From Acidovorax sp. 106 (GTDB lineage Bacteria > Pseudomonadota > Gammaproteobacteria > Burkholderiales > Burkholderiaceae_C): 64,000 nucleotides of DNA. The DNA lies in assembly GCF_003663825.1 (NCBI RefSeq), contig NZ_RCCC01000001.1, positions 814,501-878,500 on the forward strand, written 5' to 3'. Position 1 is the first letter of the stretch; each line of letters starts with the position of its first letter. Positions 45,417 to 60,286 of this stretch are shown here, piece by piece. Under the pieces are notes generated by a model. The model did no database searches. It saw only the letters and a program-made list of their open reading frames with translations, and was not told where the DNA came from. The position numbers and the translations under genes are program-made.

Positions 45417-46231
45417 GAGCGGGTGCCTGTGAGAGGGCCAAAATCCTGCGCAGCGTCAGGCCCAGGGTAATGAAACGGCACAGGCCCCACCGGCAAGGCA
45501 TGCACAAACTGGTGCACCAGCGGATCGGTGCTGGCCATCACCTCGGCGGGCGTGCCCTGCGCGGCCACCACACCGGCGCCCAAGATGATGACGTGATCGG
45601 CCAGCCGGAACGTCTCTGCCAGGTCGTGCGAGACCAGCACACTGGTCAGCCCCATGGCATCGTTGAGCTGCCGGATCAGCTGGGCTGTGGTGCCCAGCGA
45701 AATCGGATCGAGCCCCGCAAAAGGCTCGTCGTACATGATGAGCTCTGGGTCCAGCGCGATGGCGCGGGCCAGCGCCACGCGCCGAGCCATGCCGCCGGAG
45801 ATCTGGCTGGGCATCAGGTCGCGCGCGCCGCGCAGGCCCACGGCGTTGAGCTTCATGAGCACCACGTCACGGATCAGCGCCTCAGAAAGATCGGTGTGCT
45901 CGCGCAGCGGAAAGGCCACGTTTTCAAACACGCTCAGGTCGGTGAACAGCGCGCCAAACTGAAACAGCATGCCCATGCGGCGGCGCACAGCAAACAGGCC
46001 TGCCGTGTCCATGCGGCCCACCTCTTGCCCATCAAACAGCACCTGACCATGCTGGGCACGCTGCTGCCCGCCAATCAAACGCAGCACCGTGGTTTTGCCA
46101 CCGCCCGAGGCCCCCATCAGCGCCGTGACCTTGCCTCGCGGCACTTGCAGCGATACGTCGCGCAGGATCACCCGGTCCCCATAGGAGAAGGTCACGTTGC
46201 GCAAATCAACGAGGGCAGAAGCGTCAGGCAT
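45413..46231 (-). CDS. mlaF: Phospholipid ABC ATPase MlaF
   Basis: 272 residues. Walker [13 protein letters not shown]-loop [24 protein letters not shown], signature [21 protein letters not shown], Walker [17 protein letters not shown]-loop [16 protein letters not shown]. The [11 protein letters not shown] region and the GMARR variant mark the MlaF group. It is the first gene of the mla operon, so the operon promoter should lie in the 170-nt gap up to the glutamine-type ATPase gene. Confidence 0.95.
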   Translation of the reverse strand: MPDASALVDLRNVTFSYGDRVILRDVSLQVPRGKVTALMGASGGGKTTVLRLIGGQQRAQHGQVLFDGQEVGRMDTAGLFAVRRRMGMLFQFGALFTDLSVFENVAFPLREHTDLSEALIRDVVLMKLNAVGLRGARDLMPSQISGGMARRVALARAIALDPELIMYDEPFAGLDPISLGTTAQLIRQLNDAMGLTSVLVSHDLAETFRLADHVIILGAGVVAAQGTPAEVMASTDPLVHQFVHALPVGPVPFHYPGPDAAQDFGPLTGTRS

Positions 46232-46332
46232 TCAAAAAGGAGGGAGAGTCGAGAAGACAGGGGCAAACCCGGATTGTCGCGGACAGCGATTCGCCACAAC
46301 GGCCGCTATGGTAACGCAAGGCAACATACATA

Positions 46333-46365
46333 CATTCGTGTTTGTTTGTTTCCCAAACACGAATG
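46333..46365. promoter_or_regulatory. 12-bp inverted repeat between the amino acid ABC genes and mlaF
   Basis: CATTCGTGTTTG and CAAACACGAATG form perfect 12-bp arms around a 9-nt loop. It lies 37 nt past the stop of the ABC ATPase gene and 102 nt upstream of mlaF on the same strand. No run of T follows on the minus strand, so it is either a weak terminator for the amino acid operon or an operator for the mla promoter. Confidence 0.5.
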
Positions 46366-46401
46366 CTGTGTTCGCCAAAACCGGGCCAGTGCGGGGCGAC
46401 C

Positions 46402-47205
46402 TCACAGCATGTGGTTCAAGAAAGCGCGGCTGCGCTCATGTCCCGGCCCCGCAAAAAACTCGGCTGCAGAGCGGGTTTCCAGCAATTCGCCCTGGTCCAT
46501 GAACGCCACGGTGTGCGCCACTTCGCGGGCAAAACCCATCTCGTGCGTCACCACCAGCATGGTCATGCGCTCCTGGGCCAAGGCGCGCATGGTGCGCAGC
46601 ACCTCGCCGGTCAGCTCAGGGTCCAGGGCCGATGTGGGCTCGTCAAACAGCATGATGTCGGGCTCCATGGCCAGCGCCCGGGCAATGGCCACACGCTGCT
46701 TTTGCCCACCCGACAGGCGCGAGGGATAGTTGTCGCGCTTCGGGGCCAGGCCCACTTTGTCAAGCAAAGCCTCGGCACGGACGACCGCCTGATCGCGGGA
46801 TATGCCCTGCACCACCATGGGAGCCTCAATCAGGTTCTCCAGCACTGTGAGGTGCGGAAACAGGTTGAAGTGCTGGAACACCATGCCGGTTTTGCGGCAA
46901 ATGCGGCGCACCTCGGCCTCGCTTGCGTAGCTGCAACGCCCGGCGGCATCGGTCTGGGCCAGCGTCTGGCCCTCAATGGCGATGTGGCCACGGTCGATGG
47001 TTTCGAGGTGGTTCAGGCAGCGCAAAAACGTACTCTTGCCAGAGCCCGATGGCCCGATGAGCGCGACCACCTCGCCTTGCCCCACCGTGAGCGACACATT
47101 GCGCAGCACACACACCTGGCCAAAGGCCTTGTGAATACCGCGCGCCTCAATCATGGGCCGGCCAGGGTTGTCCACGGCCCCACGCTCACTCGTCGTGCTT
47201 GGCAT
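46402..47205 (-). CDS. Polar amino acid ABC transporter ATPase
   Basis: 267 residues, GlnQ/HisP/ArtP type. Walker A LIGPSGSGKSTFLRCLNHLE, Q-loop MVFQHFNLFPHLTVLENLIEAP, signature SRLSGGQKQRVAIARALAMEP, Walker B IMLFDEPTSALDPE, H-loop LVVTHEMGFAREVA. The start at 47205 is supported by GGAGAAG upstream and overlaps the permease gene by 20 nt; the internal ATG at 47154 has no ribosome site. It is last in a binding protein-permease-ATPase row. Confidence 0.93.
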   Translation of the reverse strand: MPSTTSERGAVDNPGRPMIEARGIHKAFGQVCVLRNVSLTVGQGEVVALIGPSGSGKSTFLRCLNHLETIDRGHIAIEGQTLAQTDAAGRCSYASEAEVRRICRKTGMVFQHFNLFPHLTVLENLIEAPMVVQGISRDQAVVRAEALLDKVGLAPKRDNYPSRLSGGQKQRVAIARALAMEPDIMLFDEPTSALDPELTGEVLRTMRALAQERMTMLVVTHEMGFAREVAHTVAFMDQGELLETRSAAEFFAGPGHERSRAFLNHML

Positions 47206-47839
47206 AACGCTTCTCCAAACGCTGGAAGCCCCAGGTCAACACCAGGGTCATGACAAGGTAAAAAGCCGCCGCCGCGATAAAAGGCGTGGTGGTGAAGTCG
47301 CGCTGCACAATGCCCCGCGCTGCACGCAGCAGGTCGTTGAGGGCCAGCACGTAAATCAGCGAGGTGTCCTTGACCAGCGTGATGGTCTCGTTGCTCATGG
47401 GCGGCAAAATGCGCCGCACCATCTGCGGCAGCACGATGCGGCGCATCGTTTGCCCATAGGTCATCCCGAGCACCTTGGCACCCTCGTACTGCCCCCGGTC
47501 GATCGACTGAATGCCCGAACGAAAGATCTCTGCAAAGTAGGCCGCATAGTTCAGCGCAAAGGCGACCACCGCCGCCGGAAAATCCGGCAGCCGCACGCCA
47601 ATGACGGGCACAAACGGCAGAGCAAAGTAGATGAACAGCATCTGCAGCATGAGCGGCGTGCCCCGCATGAGCCAGATGTAGCCATTGACCGCCATCGCCA
47701 GCGGGGCACTGCGCGACACGCGCGCCAACGCCAGCACCAGCCCCAGCGGAACCGCCAGCAGCAGGGTGATGACAAAGAGCTTCAGGGTGACGGTAGCGCC
47801 TTGCGCCAGCGGCCCGAGCAGGGAGAAAACGTAATCCAT
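47186..47839 (-). CDS. Polar amino acid ABC transporter permease
   Basis: 217 residues, five membrane helices, HisMQ-type. Family segments: YIWLMRGTPLMLQMLFIYFALP, ALNYAAYFAEIFRSGIQSIDRGQYEGAKVLGMTYGQTMRRIVLPQ (the EAA loop contacting the ATPase) and NETITLVKDTSLIYVLALNDL. The start MDYVFSLLGPLAQGA at 47839 is chosen by similarity. A single permease gene implies a homodimer. It is separated from the binding protein gene by a 191-nt gap that holds a dispersed repeat. Confidence 0.93.
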   Translation of the reverse strand: MDYVFSLLGPLAQGATVTLKLFVITLLLAVPLGLVLALARVSRSAPLAMAVNGYIWLMRGTPLMLQMLFIYFALPFVPVIGVRLPDFPAAVVAFALNYAAYFAEIFRSGIQSIDRGQYEGAKVLGMTYGQTMRRIVLPQMVRRILPPMSNETITLVKDTSLIYVLALNDLLRAARGIVQRDFTTTPFIAAAAFYLVMTLVLTWGFQRLEKRYAKHDE

Positions 47840-47906
47840 GCTGTCGCGACAGTTCCGAGTATTTTTTGCTAAGGGCCGTTGCCACTGGCGCAATCCAAGT
47901 CAGCGA

Positions 47907-48021
47907 CCGCCGCGCAAGAGCCTGAGCTGGCCGCGCCGCCCCGCAGCGCTGGCGGTGTCCCCCTGCCCGCAGTGCGCAGCACTGCGAGGGCGGGGGGAAG
48001 GCGCAAAGCGCCTCAGGGGGG
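47907..48021 (-). repeat. Dispersed intergenic repeat, copy D (inverted)
   Basis: Read on the minus strand it starts CCCCCCTGAGGCGCTTTGCG, continues through a CCTTCCCCCCGCC tract and AGCGCTGCGGGGCGGCGCGG, and ends GGCCAGCTCAGGCTCTTGCG. Same family as copies A-C but in opposite orientation. It lies between the binding protein and permease genes of one transporter. Confidence 0.75.
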
Positions 48022-48030
48022 TGTGCCGAG

Positions 48031-48822
48031 TTATTTAATGATGTTCTTGCCGAACCATTGCTCGGCAATCTTGGCGGCTGCACCGTCGGCCTTCATGTCG
48101 GCCAGGGCCTTGTCCAGCTTGCCCTGCAAAGCGGTGTCGTCCTTGCGCACGCCCACGCCATAGTCTTCGGTGCCAAAGTGGGCGTCCAGCACTGCGTATT
48201 CCTGGGGCTTCTTGGCCACGTAATAGCGGCCTACCACCTCGTCGACCACCACGGCGTCCAGACGGCCGGTGGACAGGTCCATCAGCGCGGTCACATTGTC
48301 GCCAAAGGTCTTGAACTCCTTGAAGGTCTTGAAGACCGCGTCTTCCTTCTTCACCGCGTCCACCGCGCTGCTGCCCTCCTGGGCACCCACGGCCTTGCCC
48401 GCCAGGTCGGCCTTGGTCTTGACGCTGGACTGCGCAGCCACCACGATGATCTGGTGGTTTTCCATGTACGGCGCGGTGAAGGCAATGTTCTGCTTGCGCT
48501 CTTCGGTGATGGTCAGGCCGTTCCACAGAGCGTCCACGCGCTTGCCCGACAGCTCGGCCTCTTTGGCGCTCCAGTCAATGGGCTTGAACTCGACTTCCAC
48601 GCCCACGCGCTTGGCGGCTTCGCGGGCCATGTCGATGTCAAAGCCCACCAACTCGTTCTTGTCGTTGCGAAAGCCCATGGGCGGGAAGTTGTCGTCCAGG
48701 CCCACCACGATTTTGGTGACGGCAGCAGGCGCTGGCGCGGCAGCGGGTGCAGGGTTGTCGGTCTTGCTGCATCCAGCAATCAGGGCACCCAGCAGGGCCA
48801 GGGCGGCGGCGGTTTTCTTCAT
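48031..48822 (-). CDS. Polar amino acid ABC transporter binding lipoprotein
   Basis: 263 residues. The signal peptide ends in the lipobox LIAGCSKT, so the protein is lipid-anchored, followed by a Pro/Ala linker (about 22-35). The type II binding fold starts IVVGLDDNFPPMGFRNDKNELVGFDIDMAREAAKRVGVEVEF. The ligand-site segment is DALWNGLTITEERKQNIAFTAPY. Family SBP_bac_3, for polar amino acids; the exact ligand cannot be told. It is first of the three-gene importer. Confidence 0.93.
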   Translation of the reverse strand: MKKTAAALALLGALIAGCSKTDNPAPAAAPAPAAVTKIVVGLDDNFPPMGFRNDKNELVGFDIDMAREAAKRVGVEVEFKPIDWSAKEAELSGKRVDALWNGLTITEERKQNIAFTAPYMENHQIIVVAAQSSVKTKADLAGKAVGAQEGSSAVDAVKKEDAVFKTFKEFKTFGDNVTALMDLSTGRLDAVVVDEVVGRYYVAKKPQEYAVLDAHFGTEDYGVGVRKDDTALQGKLDKALADMKADGAAAKIAEQWFGKNIIK

Positions 48823-48960
48823 GGCAATCGGCTCTCAAATCACAAACAGGGAACGCGGTGCGAGCGGGCAGCCCGCAGCGCAAAACCCTCGATTGTCCGC
48901 CATGGCATTGCACGCGCCCATGCAGCCACATGCACAGCCAGCGTTAGCATGAACCAAATA

Positions 48961-49010
48961 TGCCTCTAGCGCTTATAGGGAAAGCGCAAGTAGCTATTAA
49001 TTCAATAGCA
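48961..49010. repeat. Short AGCGCT-type repeat, copy 3
   Basis: GCCTCTAGCGCTTATAGGG, AAAGCGCAAGTAGCTATTAA, TTCAATAGCA. It lies between the amino acid binding protein gene and the gltBD terminator. Confidence 0.7.
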
Positions 49011-49037
49011 AAAGAAAAAGCGCCCCGCAGGGCGCTT
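49003..49037 (-). terminator. Rho-independent terminator of gltBD
   Basis: On the minus strand AAGCGCCC, loop TGCG, GGGCGCTT (49018-49037) forms a perfect 8-bp GC-rich stem and is followed by TTTCTTTTGC. It lies 32 nt after the gltD stop codon. Strong candidate. Confidence 0.85.
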
Positions 49038-49069
49038 CGGTGGGCCGCAGCGCAAGCGCTGCAGATCCA

Positions 49070-50548
<1,479 letters not shown>

Positions 50549-50596
50549 GACGGTGTCCTTGTCTATGAATGCTGTGCGAAGGTTGACGGCGCTGCC

Positions 50597-55330
<4,734 letters not shown>

Positions 55331-55362
55331 GGCGCTCTCCTCATGTTTTCGCAGGGATGCCG

Positions 55363-55391
55363 AGATTAGTGCAATGCAACATAGGATGCAA
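55363..55391 (-). promoter_or_regulatory. Candidate sigma70 promoter of gltB
   Basis: On the minus strand TTGCAT (55391-55386) and TAATCT (55368-55363) are separated by 17 nt. The predicted start would give a leader of about 25 nt before gltB, with the GAGGAG site at 55342-55337. The -10 match is moderate, so this is a candidate only. Confidence 0.4.
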
Positions 55392-55396
55392 GCAGA

Positions 55397-55421
55397 TTAA
55401 ATAGGGTCAGATACTATTTAA
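55397..55421. repeat. Inverted repeat downstream of the RAYT transposase
   Basis: TTAAATAG and CTATTTAA form perfect 8-bp arms around GGTCAGATA. It lies about 80 nt beyond the 3' end of the Y1 transposase gene, while a GGGAC-type hairpin lies at its 5' end (56234-56255). Flanking hairpins like these are typical substrates or companions of REP-associated transposases. Confidence 0.5.
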
Positions 55422-55499
55422 ATTCCAACAAAATTCATCAACCAATTATTGGGGACATATCAAATTCACGCACCGAAATCCACATCCATCGATTCACAG

Positions 55500-56198
55500 T
55501 CAGTCGTCAGTCTGTGTTTTGCGGGGCCTGCCAGGCTGGGAGCGCGTCACGCGGCGCGCAGTCTTCGCCTGAATCTCTTCCAAGAACGCCGCAGAGCCCA
55601 GCGCCCAGCCATTCAAAGCAGAGTCCACCAACAACTTCTGCTGCGAAGTGGCCAGACCGGACTCCAGCATGGCCAAATAGGCCGCTTCACGCGCAAAGGG
55701 GGTGTTGCCCAGCGCCCAATAGCAGGCATGGGGTGACAGCAGGCGGTCGTTGCGCAGGCCCAGCCAATGGGATGCACTGGACCACCGGTAATCAGAGGCT
55801 TGCACCACCAAGCCGCCACGCACCGGATTCAGGTCCAAAAACACCATGCAAGGCAAAAGATAGGCCTCAGCTTCCAGCACCGTAGAACGATAGCGCCCCT
55901 CCCACAAAGTGCCGGTGCGCCCATGGCGGCGGTTGAAGTACTGGGCATAAGTGCGACCCACAGATTGCATCATCTTGGGCAGCCCGTCTGCAGAATCAGG
56001 TGTCGCCAGCAAGTGGAAGTGGTTCTCCATCAACGCATAGGCATGCACTGCCACGCCGTGCTTGGGCGCCTGCTCGGTCAATTGCGCTAGAAAGACATCA
56101 AAGTCTTCGGCATTGGCAAAAATGGGCTGGCGGTTGTTGCCCCGCTGGATCACATGGTGCGGGTAACCGGGCAAAGTCAGTCGGGGCAAACGGGCCAT
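55500..56198 (-). CDS. REP-associated (Y1) transposase, RAYT type
   Basis: 232 residues. Y1 transposase fold: N-terminal RLPRLTLPGYPHHVIQRGNNRQPIFANAED, the metal-binding HUH pair His60/His62 (MENHFHLLATP), and the tyrosine-bearing helix SVGRTYAQYFNRRHGRTGTLWEGRYRS. RAYT proteins are domesticated relatives of IS200/IS605 transposases and cut single-stranded hairpins of the REP type. No insertion-sequence ends or target duplication were recognised. The gene looks intact. It sits alone between gltB and the methyltransferase gene, with small inverted repeats on both sides. Confidence 0.9.
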   Translation of the reverse strand: MARLPRLTLPGYPHHVIQRGNNRQPIFANAEDFDVFLAQLTEQAPKHGVAVHAYALMENHFHLLATPDSADGLPKMMQSVGRTYAQYFNRRHGRTGTLWEGRYRSTVLEAEAYLLPCMVFLDLNPVRGGLVVQASDYRWSSASHWLGLRNDRLLSPHACYWALGNTPFAREAAYLAMLESGLATSQQKLLVDSALNGWALGSAAFLEEIQAKTARRVTRSQPGRPRKTQTDD

Positions 56199-56233
56199 GG
56201 GAGGCGTTGGCCAAAGCGGCCATGCGTCAAAAA

Positions 56234-56255
56234 GGGACGATGATAAATGCGTCCC
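56234..56255. repeat. GGGAC-type hairpin upstream of the RAYT gene
   Basis: GGGACG and CGTCCC are separated by 10 nt, and the right arm continues CCTATTTT. On the minus strand it reads AGGGGACGCATTTATC and onward. It lies 36 nt upstream of the transposase start. REP-like hairpins with GGGAC stems near RAYT genes are common. Confidence 0.5.
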
Positions 56256-56288
56256 CTATTTTCGCTGCGCACCCGAGCACAATCGAGA

Positions 56289-57224
56289 CTATGACAATGC
56301 TGCCTCAGCCTCCAACCCAAATCTGTGCCCCATGGACTGCTGAAGGCCAAATTCATCCAGCAAAGCCGCCAAGCGCTCAACCGCGCTGCGCTTCTTCTGC
56401 CCGGTGTAGCGGGCAATGATCAGCTCATTTTTCATGCTGTGCTCCCACCCCACCAGCTCCGTCACCGTCACCTGGTAGCCACGCGCCTCCAGGTACAGGC
56501 ACCGCAACACGTTGGTGACTTGGCTTCCCAGCTCCCGGGTGTGCAGCGGATGCCGCCAAAGCTCTGCCAACGGAGTGCGCGCCAACTGCAGCGCCTTGTC
56601 GCGGCGCAAGCAAGCGGCCATCTCAGCCTGGCAACAGGGCACCAGCACCATGGCACGGGCCCGCTTTTGCAGCCCAAACGCAATGGCATCGTCGGTGGCG
56701 GTGTCGCAGGCATGCAACGCGGTCACCACGTCCATCTGCTCTGGCAACTCTGCCACCCCCATGGATTCGGCCACAGAGAGATTCAAAAACGACATCCGAT
56801 CAAAGCCTAGCTGGGACGCCAATCCACGCGACCGCTCCACCAGCTCGGCACGCGTTTCAATGCCGTAAATATGCCCGCGCCCCAGTTGCTTGAAGAACAA
56901 GTCGTACAGGATAAAACCCAGGTAAGACTTGCCAGCCCCATGGTCAGCCAGTCCGGGACTGCGCCCCTCTTCTGAAAACTCTTTCAGTAAAGGCTCGATG
57001 AAATTGAAGAGGTGATAGACCTGCTTGAGCTTGCGACGGGTGTCTTGGTTCAGGCGGCCATCGCGGGTCAGTATGTGCAGCTCTTTGAGCAGCTCGACAG
57101 ACTGCCCTGGGCGCAACTCATCTTGCACAGAGAATGACTCTGGCGGTTTTTTACCGCTGGCCGCCCCGCTGGCTGCGCGACCCGCATCCTGCATGCCTTT
57201 GCGTTTTGTTTGTGGGGTTGCCAT
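56289..57224 (-). CDS. SAM-dependent methyltransferase-like protein (Methyltransf_32 type)
   Basis: 311 residues. The SAM-binding region begins with GLADHGAGKSYLGFILYDLFF (a variant of the usual DxGxGxG: DHGAGK). It continues IYGIETRAELVERSRGLASQLGF and VVTALHACDTATDDAIAFGL, a hallmark of this group. VLVPCCQAEMAACL carries a conserved Cys pair. Relatives include eukaryotic METTL25/RRNAD1-type proteins. The substrate is unknown. The N-terminal 30 residues are Lys/Gly-rich and unconserved. It lies three nt after the DUF1415 gene, so the two are probably one operon. Confidence 0.8.
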   Translation of the reverse strand: MATPQTKRKGMQDAGRAASGAASGKKPPESFSVQDELRPGQSVELLKELHILTRDGRLNQDTRRKLKQVYHLFNFIEPLLKEFSEEGRSPGLADHGAGKSYLGFILYDLFFKQLGRGHIYGIETRAELVERSRGLASQLGFDRMSFLNLSVAESMGVAELPEQMDVVTALHACDTATDDAIAFGLQKRARAMVLVPCCQAEMAACLRRDKALQLARTPLAELWRHPLHTRELGSQVTNVLRCLYLEARGYQVTVTELVGWEHSMKNELIIARYTGQKKRSAVERLAALLDEFGLQQSMGHRFGLEAEAALS

Positions 57225-57227
57225 GCC

Positions 57228-57866
57228 TTAGTTTCCTTCGCCAGAACGATCCACCACTCCGTGCACCGGGCAACGTGCCCCCACATCCAGCGCGGCCCAG
57301 CCCTGAGCACCAAGGTCTTCTAAGACTTCAATATTCCGCTCAAAGATGGCGTCCGCCTCTGGAAACACCGCCACCGCCCGGTCAATACTCTCTTCGCGCA
57401 GCAGGTGCAAGGTGGGGTACGGCGTTCGGTTGGTGCAGTTGGAGACATCGTCCAGCTGCGTGCCCGCAAACTGAAATTGTGGGTGGAAAAAAGCCACCTG
57501 CAGCAGGCCATCTAAATCCAACTCCTGGACCAAATCGTCCACCAACGCGGTGAAATCGTTGAAGTCCAGAAAATCGGCCATGCAGCGAGGCGCCATCAAG
57601 AGCGTGGTGTCTCGCACCTCCGGGGAGATGTCAGACAAAGCCAGTAACTCCCGACGCACATCCGCCAGCAAAGTGTCGGCCTCCGTGGCCGCGCTGACGA
57701 CATAGTGCACTTGGCCTTTGACATGTACGCCCTTGGCAAAGGGACAGAGGTTGAGCCCAATCACGGCGCGCTCCAGCCAACGGACGGTGTCTTCCATCAC
57801 GATCGCCTCCAAGCCATCCTGGGCCAAAAGGGTCGCGTTGGAGCTATCTGGGGTGGTCGAAGTCAT
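57228..57866 (-). CDS. DUF1415 protein
   Basis: 212 residues from the ATG at 57866. The family pattern is clear: DTVRWLERAVIGLNLCPFAKGVHVKGQVHYVVS, DTTLLMAPRCMADFLDFNDF, LDGLLQVAFFHPQFQFAG, NCTNRTPYPTLHLLREESIDRAV. Conserved cysteines and histidines suggest a metal or redox role, but the function is unknown. It lies between dgt and the methyltransferase gene on one strand with short gaps. The low-complexity start of the frame further upstream was not used. Confidence 0.85.
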   Translation of the reverse strand: MTSTTPDSSNATLLAQDGLEAIVMEDTVRWLERAVIGLNLCPFAKGVHVKGQVHYVVSAATEADTLLADVRRELLALSDISPEVRDTTLLMAPRCMADFLDFNDFTALVDDLVQELDLDGLLQVAFFHPQFQFAGTQLDDVSNCTNRTPYPTLHLLREESIDRAVAVFPEADAIFERNIEVLEDLGAQGWAALDVGARCPVHGVVDRSGEGN

Positions 57867-57938
57867 CACACAAAGAGGCCAAAGCCGCAGCAAGAAAGAG
57901 GCGGATTGTATGCGTGCCCTTTTCTACCTCCTTCTGGG

Positions 57939-59108
57939 TCAACACATCAGACGCTGACCAGAAAGACGCTCATGCTCCCGAATGGCAAACCGGTCGGTCA
58001 TGCCAGCGACGAAATCGGCCACGACCACAGCCCGGGCCTGCGCATCACCCTGCTGTGCTTTTTCGGCATAAGCCGGCTTCATCTCAGCAGGACGATCGAC
58101 ATAGATCGCAAACAACTCCCGTACGATGTGTTTGGCGTTACCCGTGGTCTCCATCACTTGCGGATGGCGGTACAAAGCCCGAAACAAAAACCGCTTGAGC
58201 TCCAAGGATTGCTCGCGCATGAATGCGCTGAACTGCACCAGCACAGGCATCCTGCGTACAGCCTGCACATCGGCAGGCTGACGTTCATCCAATGCCAAGC
58301 GCGTTTCCGCAATCACGTCATACACCTGCGCACTGAGCATGCGACGAATCGACTCATGCAAACAGCGCCGCTGCATGGATGGTGAAGCCAGCTGAGGGTG
58401 CTCTTTCAGCGCTTCTGCACGATAGCGGTCAAACAAGGCCACTTCTTCCAGCTGGGCCATGGAGAGCAACCCAGAACGCACACCATCATCAATGTCGTGG
58501 GCGTTGTATGCAATCTCATCCGCCAAATTGCACAGCTGGGCCTCCAAGCTGGGTCGCATTTTTTGCAAAAACCTCGCCCCAACCCCCTGCGGCTCGCTCA
58601 TCTCAAGCAACTGCGCATTCGCAGCCGAGCAGTGCTTCAAGATTCCCTCTCGGGTCTCAAAGCTCAGGTTCAGACCATCGTAGGCGGGATAGCGCTCTTC
58701 CAAGCGATCCACCACCCGCAAACTTTGCAGATTGTGCTCGAAGCCCCCAAAGGGCTTCATGCATTCATTCAACGCATCCTGCCCCGCATGCCCAAACGGC
58801 GTATGCCCCAAATCGTGCGCCAGTGAAATCGCCTCGACCAGGTCTTCGTTAATGCACAGGGTGCGGGCAATAGACCGCCCTAATTGCGCGACTTCCAAAG
58901 AATGGGTTAGCCGGGTGCGAAACAAATCCCCTTCGTGGTTCAAGAAGACCTGCGTTTTGTAAACCAGCCGCCGAAACGCCGTGGAATGGACAATTCGATC
59001 CCGATCCCGCTGGTACTCCGTGCGCGTTGGCGCTGCAATCTCTGGATATTGGCGCCCCCTGCTGAACGCGGGATCACAGGCGTATGGTGCAAGCAACGGA
59101 GGTTCCAT
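57939..59108 (-). CDS. dgt: Deoxyguanosinetriphosphate triphosphohydrolase-like protein
   Basis: 389 residues. HD-domain phosphohydrolase. The N-terminal TEYQRDRDRIVHSTAFRRLVYKTQVFLNHEGDLFRTRLTHSLEVAQ contains the first metal His. The HD pair lies in AISLAHDLGHTPFGHAGQ, and the distal Asp in LADEIAYNAHDIDDG. It cleaves dNTPs to deoxynucleosides and triphosphate. The position after aroB is the normal one in Burkholderiales. The gap to aroB contains a short repeat. Confidence 0.93.
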   Translation of the reverse strand: MEPPLLAPYACDPAFSRGRQYPEIAAPTRTEYQRDRDRIVHSTAFRRLVYKTQVFLNHEGDLFRTRLTHSLEVAQLGRSIARTLCINEDLVEAISLAHDLGHTPFGHAGQDALNECMKPFGGFEHNLQSLRVVDRLEERYPAYDGLNLSFETREGILKHCSAANAQLLEMSEPQGVGARFLQKMRPSLEAQLCNLADEIAYNAHDIDDGVRSGLLSMAQLEEVALFDRYRAEALKEHPQLASPSMQRRCLHESIRRMLSAQVYDVIAETRLALDERQPADVQAVRRMPVLVQFSAFMREQSLELKRFLFRALYRHPQVMETTGNAKHIVRELFAIYVDRPAEMKPAYAEKAQQGDAQARAVVVADFVAGMTDRFAIREHERLSGQRLMC

Positions 59109-59116
59109 TCAAAAAT

Positions 59117-59160
59117 GGCCCTAGCGCTTTAACAAAAAGCGCTAGCAGCTATCAAAAGCG
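59117..59160. repeat. Short AGCGCT-type repeat, copy 4
   Basis: GGCCCTAGCGCTTTAACAA, AAAGCGCTAGCAGCTATCAA. The hairpin CTAGCGCTTT/AAAGCGCTAG has perfect 10-bp arms. It lies in the 58-nt gap between aroB and dgt and fills most of it. Confidence 0.75.
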
Positions 59161-59166
59161 TAGCAA

Positions 59167-60261
59167 TCAAGCGCAGCAGGCGTCGATCACCTCACGCACC
59201 AAGGCGTCTGGCGCAGGACGAACCACAGCCTTGCCTGGTCCATCGATCAATACAAACCGGATTTCACCAGCTTCCGATTTCTTGTCGATACGCATTAACT
59301 CTAGGTAGCGACCTGCATTGTCCGCTGCGTCTACAACGGGCCCCTTTGTAGGCAAGCCTGCGCGCTGAATCAATGCTCTCAGCCTATCGACAAAAGCTGC
59401 ATCTACCATACCCAAACGGCAAGACAGCTCAGCCGCCATGATCATGCCTGCGGCCACACCCTCTCCGTGTAACCAAACGCCGTAGCCCATCCCTGCTTCA
59501 ATGGCATGACCAAAGGTATGGCCAAAATTCAGGATGGCACGCAAGCCTGACTCTCGCTCGTCAGCAGCAACCACCTGTGCTTTGATTTCACAACTGCGAC
59601 GAATCGCATGCAGTAGAGCCGTTCGATCACGCCTCAAAAGCGCATTCATATTAGTCTCAAGCCAAATCAGAAACTGCATGTCTGTGATTGGCCCATACTT
59701 AATTACCTCAGCCAATCCTGCACCCAACTCTCGATCCGGCAGTGTGTCTAGTGTGCTGATATCACATACAACCAACTGGGGCTGATAAAAGGCCCCAATC
59801 ATATTTTTTCCATGCGGATGATTAATAGCGGTCTTTCCTCCAACAGAAGAATCCACTTGGGAAAGCAACGTTGTCGGCACCTGGACAAAAGGAACACCAC
59901 GCATATAACAAGCTGCCGCAAAGCCTGTCATATCACCAACCACCCCCCCACCCAACGCAAACAATACCGTCTTCCGATCACAACCAAACTTTATTAAAGC
60001 ATCAAAAATTAAATTTAGACTCTCCCAGTTTTTGTAATTTTCTCCATCTTTCAAGATGACTACATGAATTTTTTTATATCTCTCTGCAATCGAATTTTTT
60101 AAATCCTCAAGATATAAAGAAGCAACGACATCGTTCGTAACAATGAGCGCTGACAACGCCAATGGGGCCTGCTCAAAATAGGCCTCTGAAAATCCATCCA
60201 CAGCAAAAAGGACATCGTACGCGCGATCACCCAAAGATACAGTCAATCCACTTTTTTGCAT
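59167..60261 (-). CDS. aroB: 3-dehydroquinate synthase
   Basis: 364 residues. Second step of the shikimate pathway. NAD site [50 protein letters not shown]; Zn ligands in [24 protein letters not shown] and [11 protein letters not shown]. The N-terminal about 90 residues are unusually rich in Lys/Ile/Tyr ([20 protein letters not shown]) and encoded by AT-rich DNA, unlike the C-terminal half. No clear Shine-Dalgarno sequence precedes the ATG, and a strong terminator lies only 31 nt upstream, so its promoter must be very short or it is expressed by read-through. Confidence 0.95.
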   Translation of the reverse strand: MQKSGLTVSLGDRAYDVLFAVDGFSEAYFEQAPLALSALIVTNDVVASLYLEDLKNSIAERYKKIHVVILKDGENYKNWESLNLIFDALIKFGCDRKTVLFALGGGVVGDMTGFAAACYMRGVPFVQVPTTLLSQVDSSVGGKTAINHPHGKNMIGAFYQPQLVVCDISTLDTLPDRELGAGLAEVIKYGPITDMQFLIWLETNMNALLRRDRTALLHAIRRSCEIKAQVVAADERESGLRAILNFGHTFGHAIEAGMGYGVWLHGEGVAAGMIMAAELSCRLGMVDAAFVDRLRALIQRAGLPTKGPVVDAADNAGRYLELMRIDKKSEAGEIRFVLIDGPGKAVVRPAPDALVREVIDACCA

Positions 60262-60286
60262 TAGAAAATATCAGAATTTAAAACCC

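Noticed and set aside
42180..46231. mlaA inside the mla operon and the ABC-2 pair before bolA as a novel arrangement
   Set aside because: It differs from E. coli, but as far as I recall this order is common in betaproteobacteria, so it is not new.
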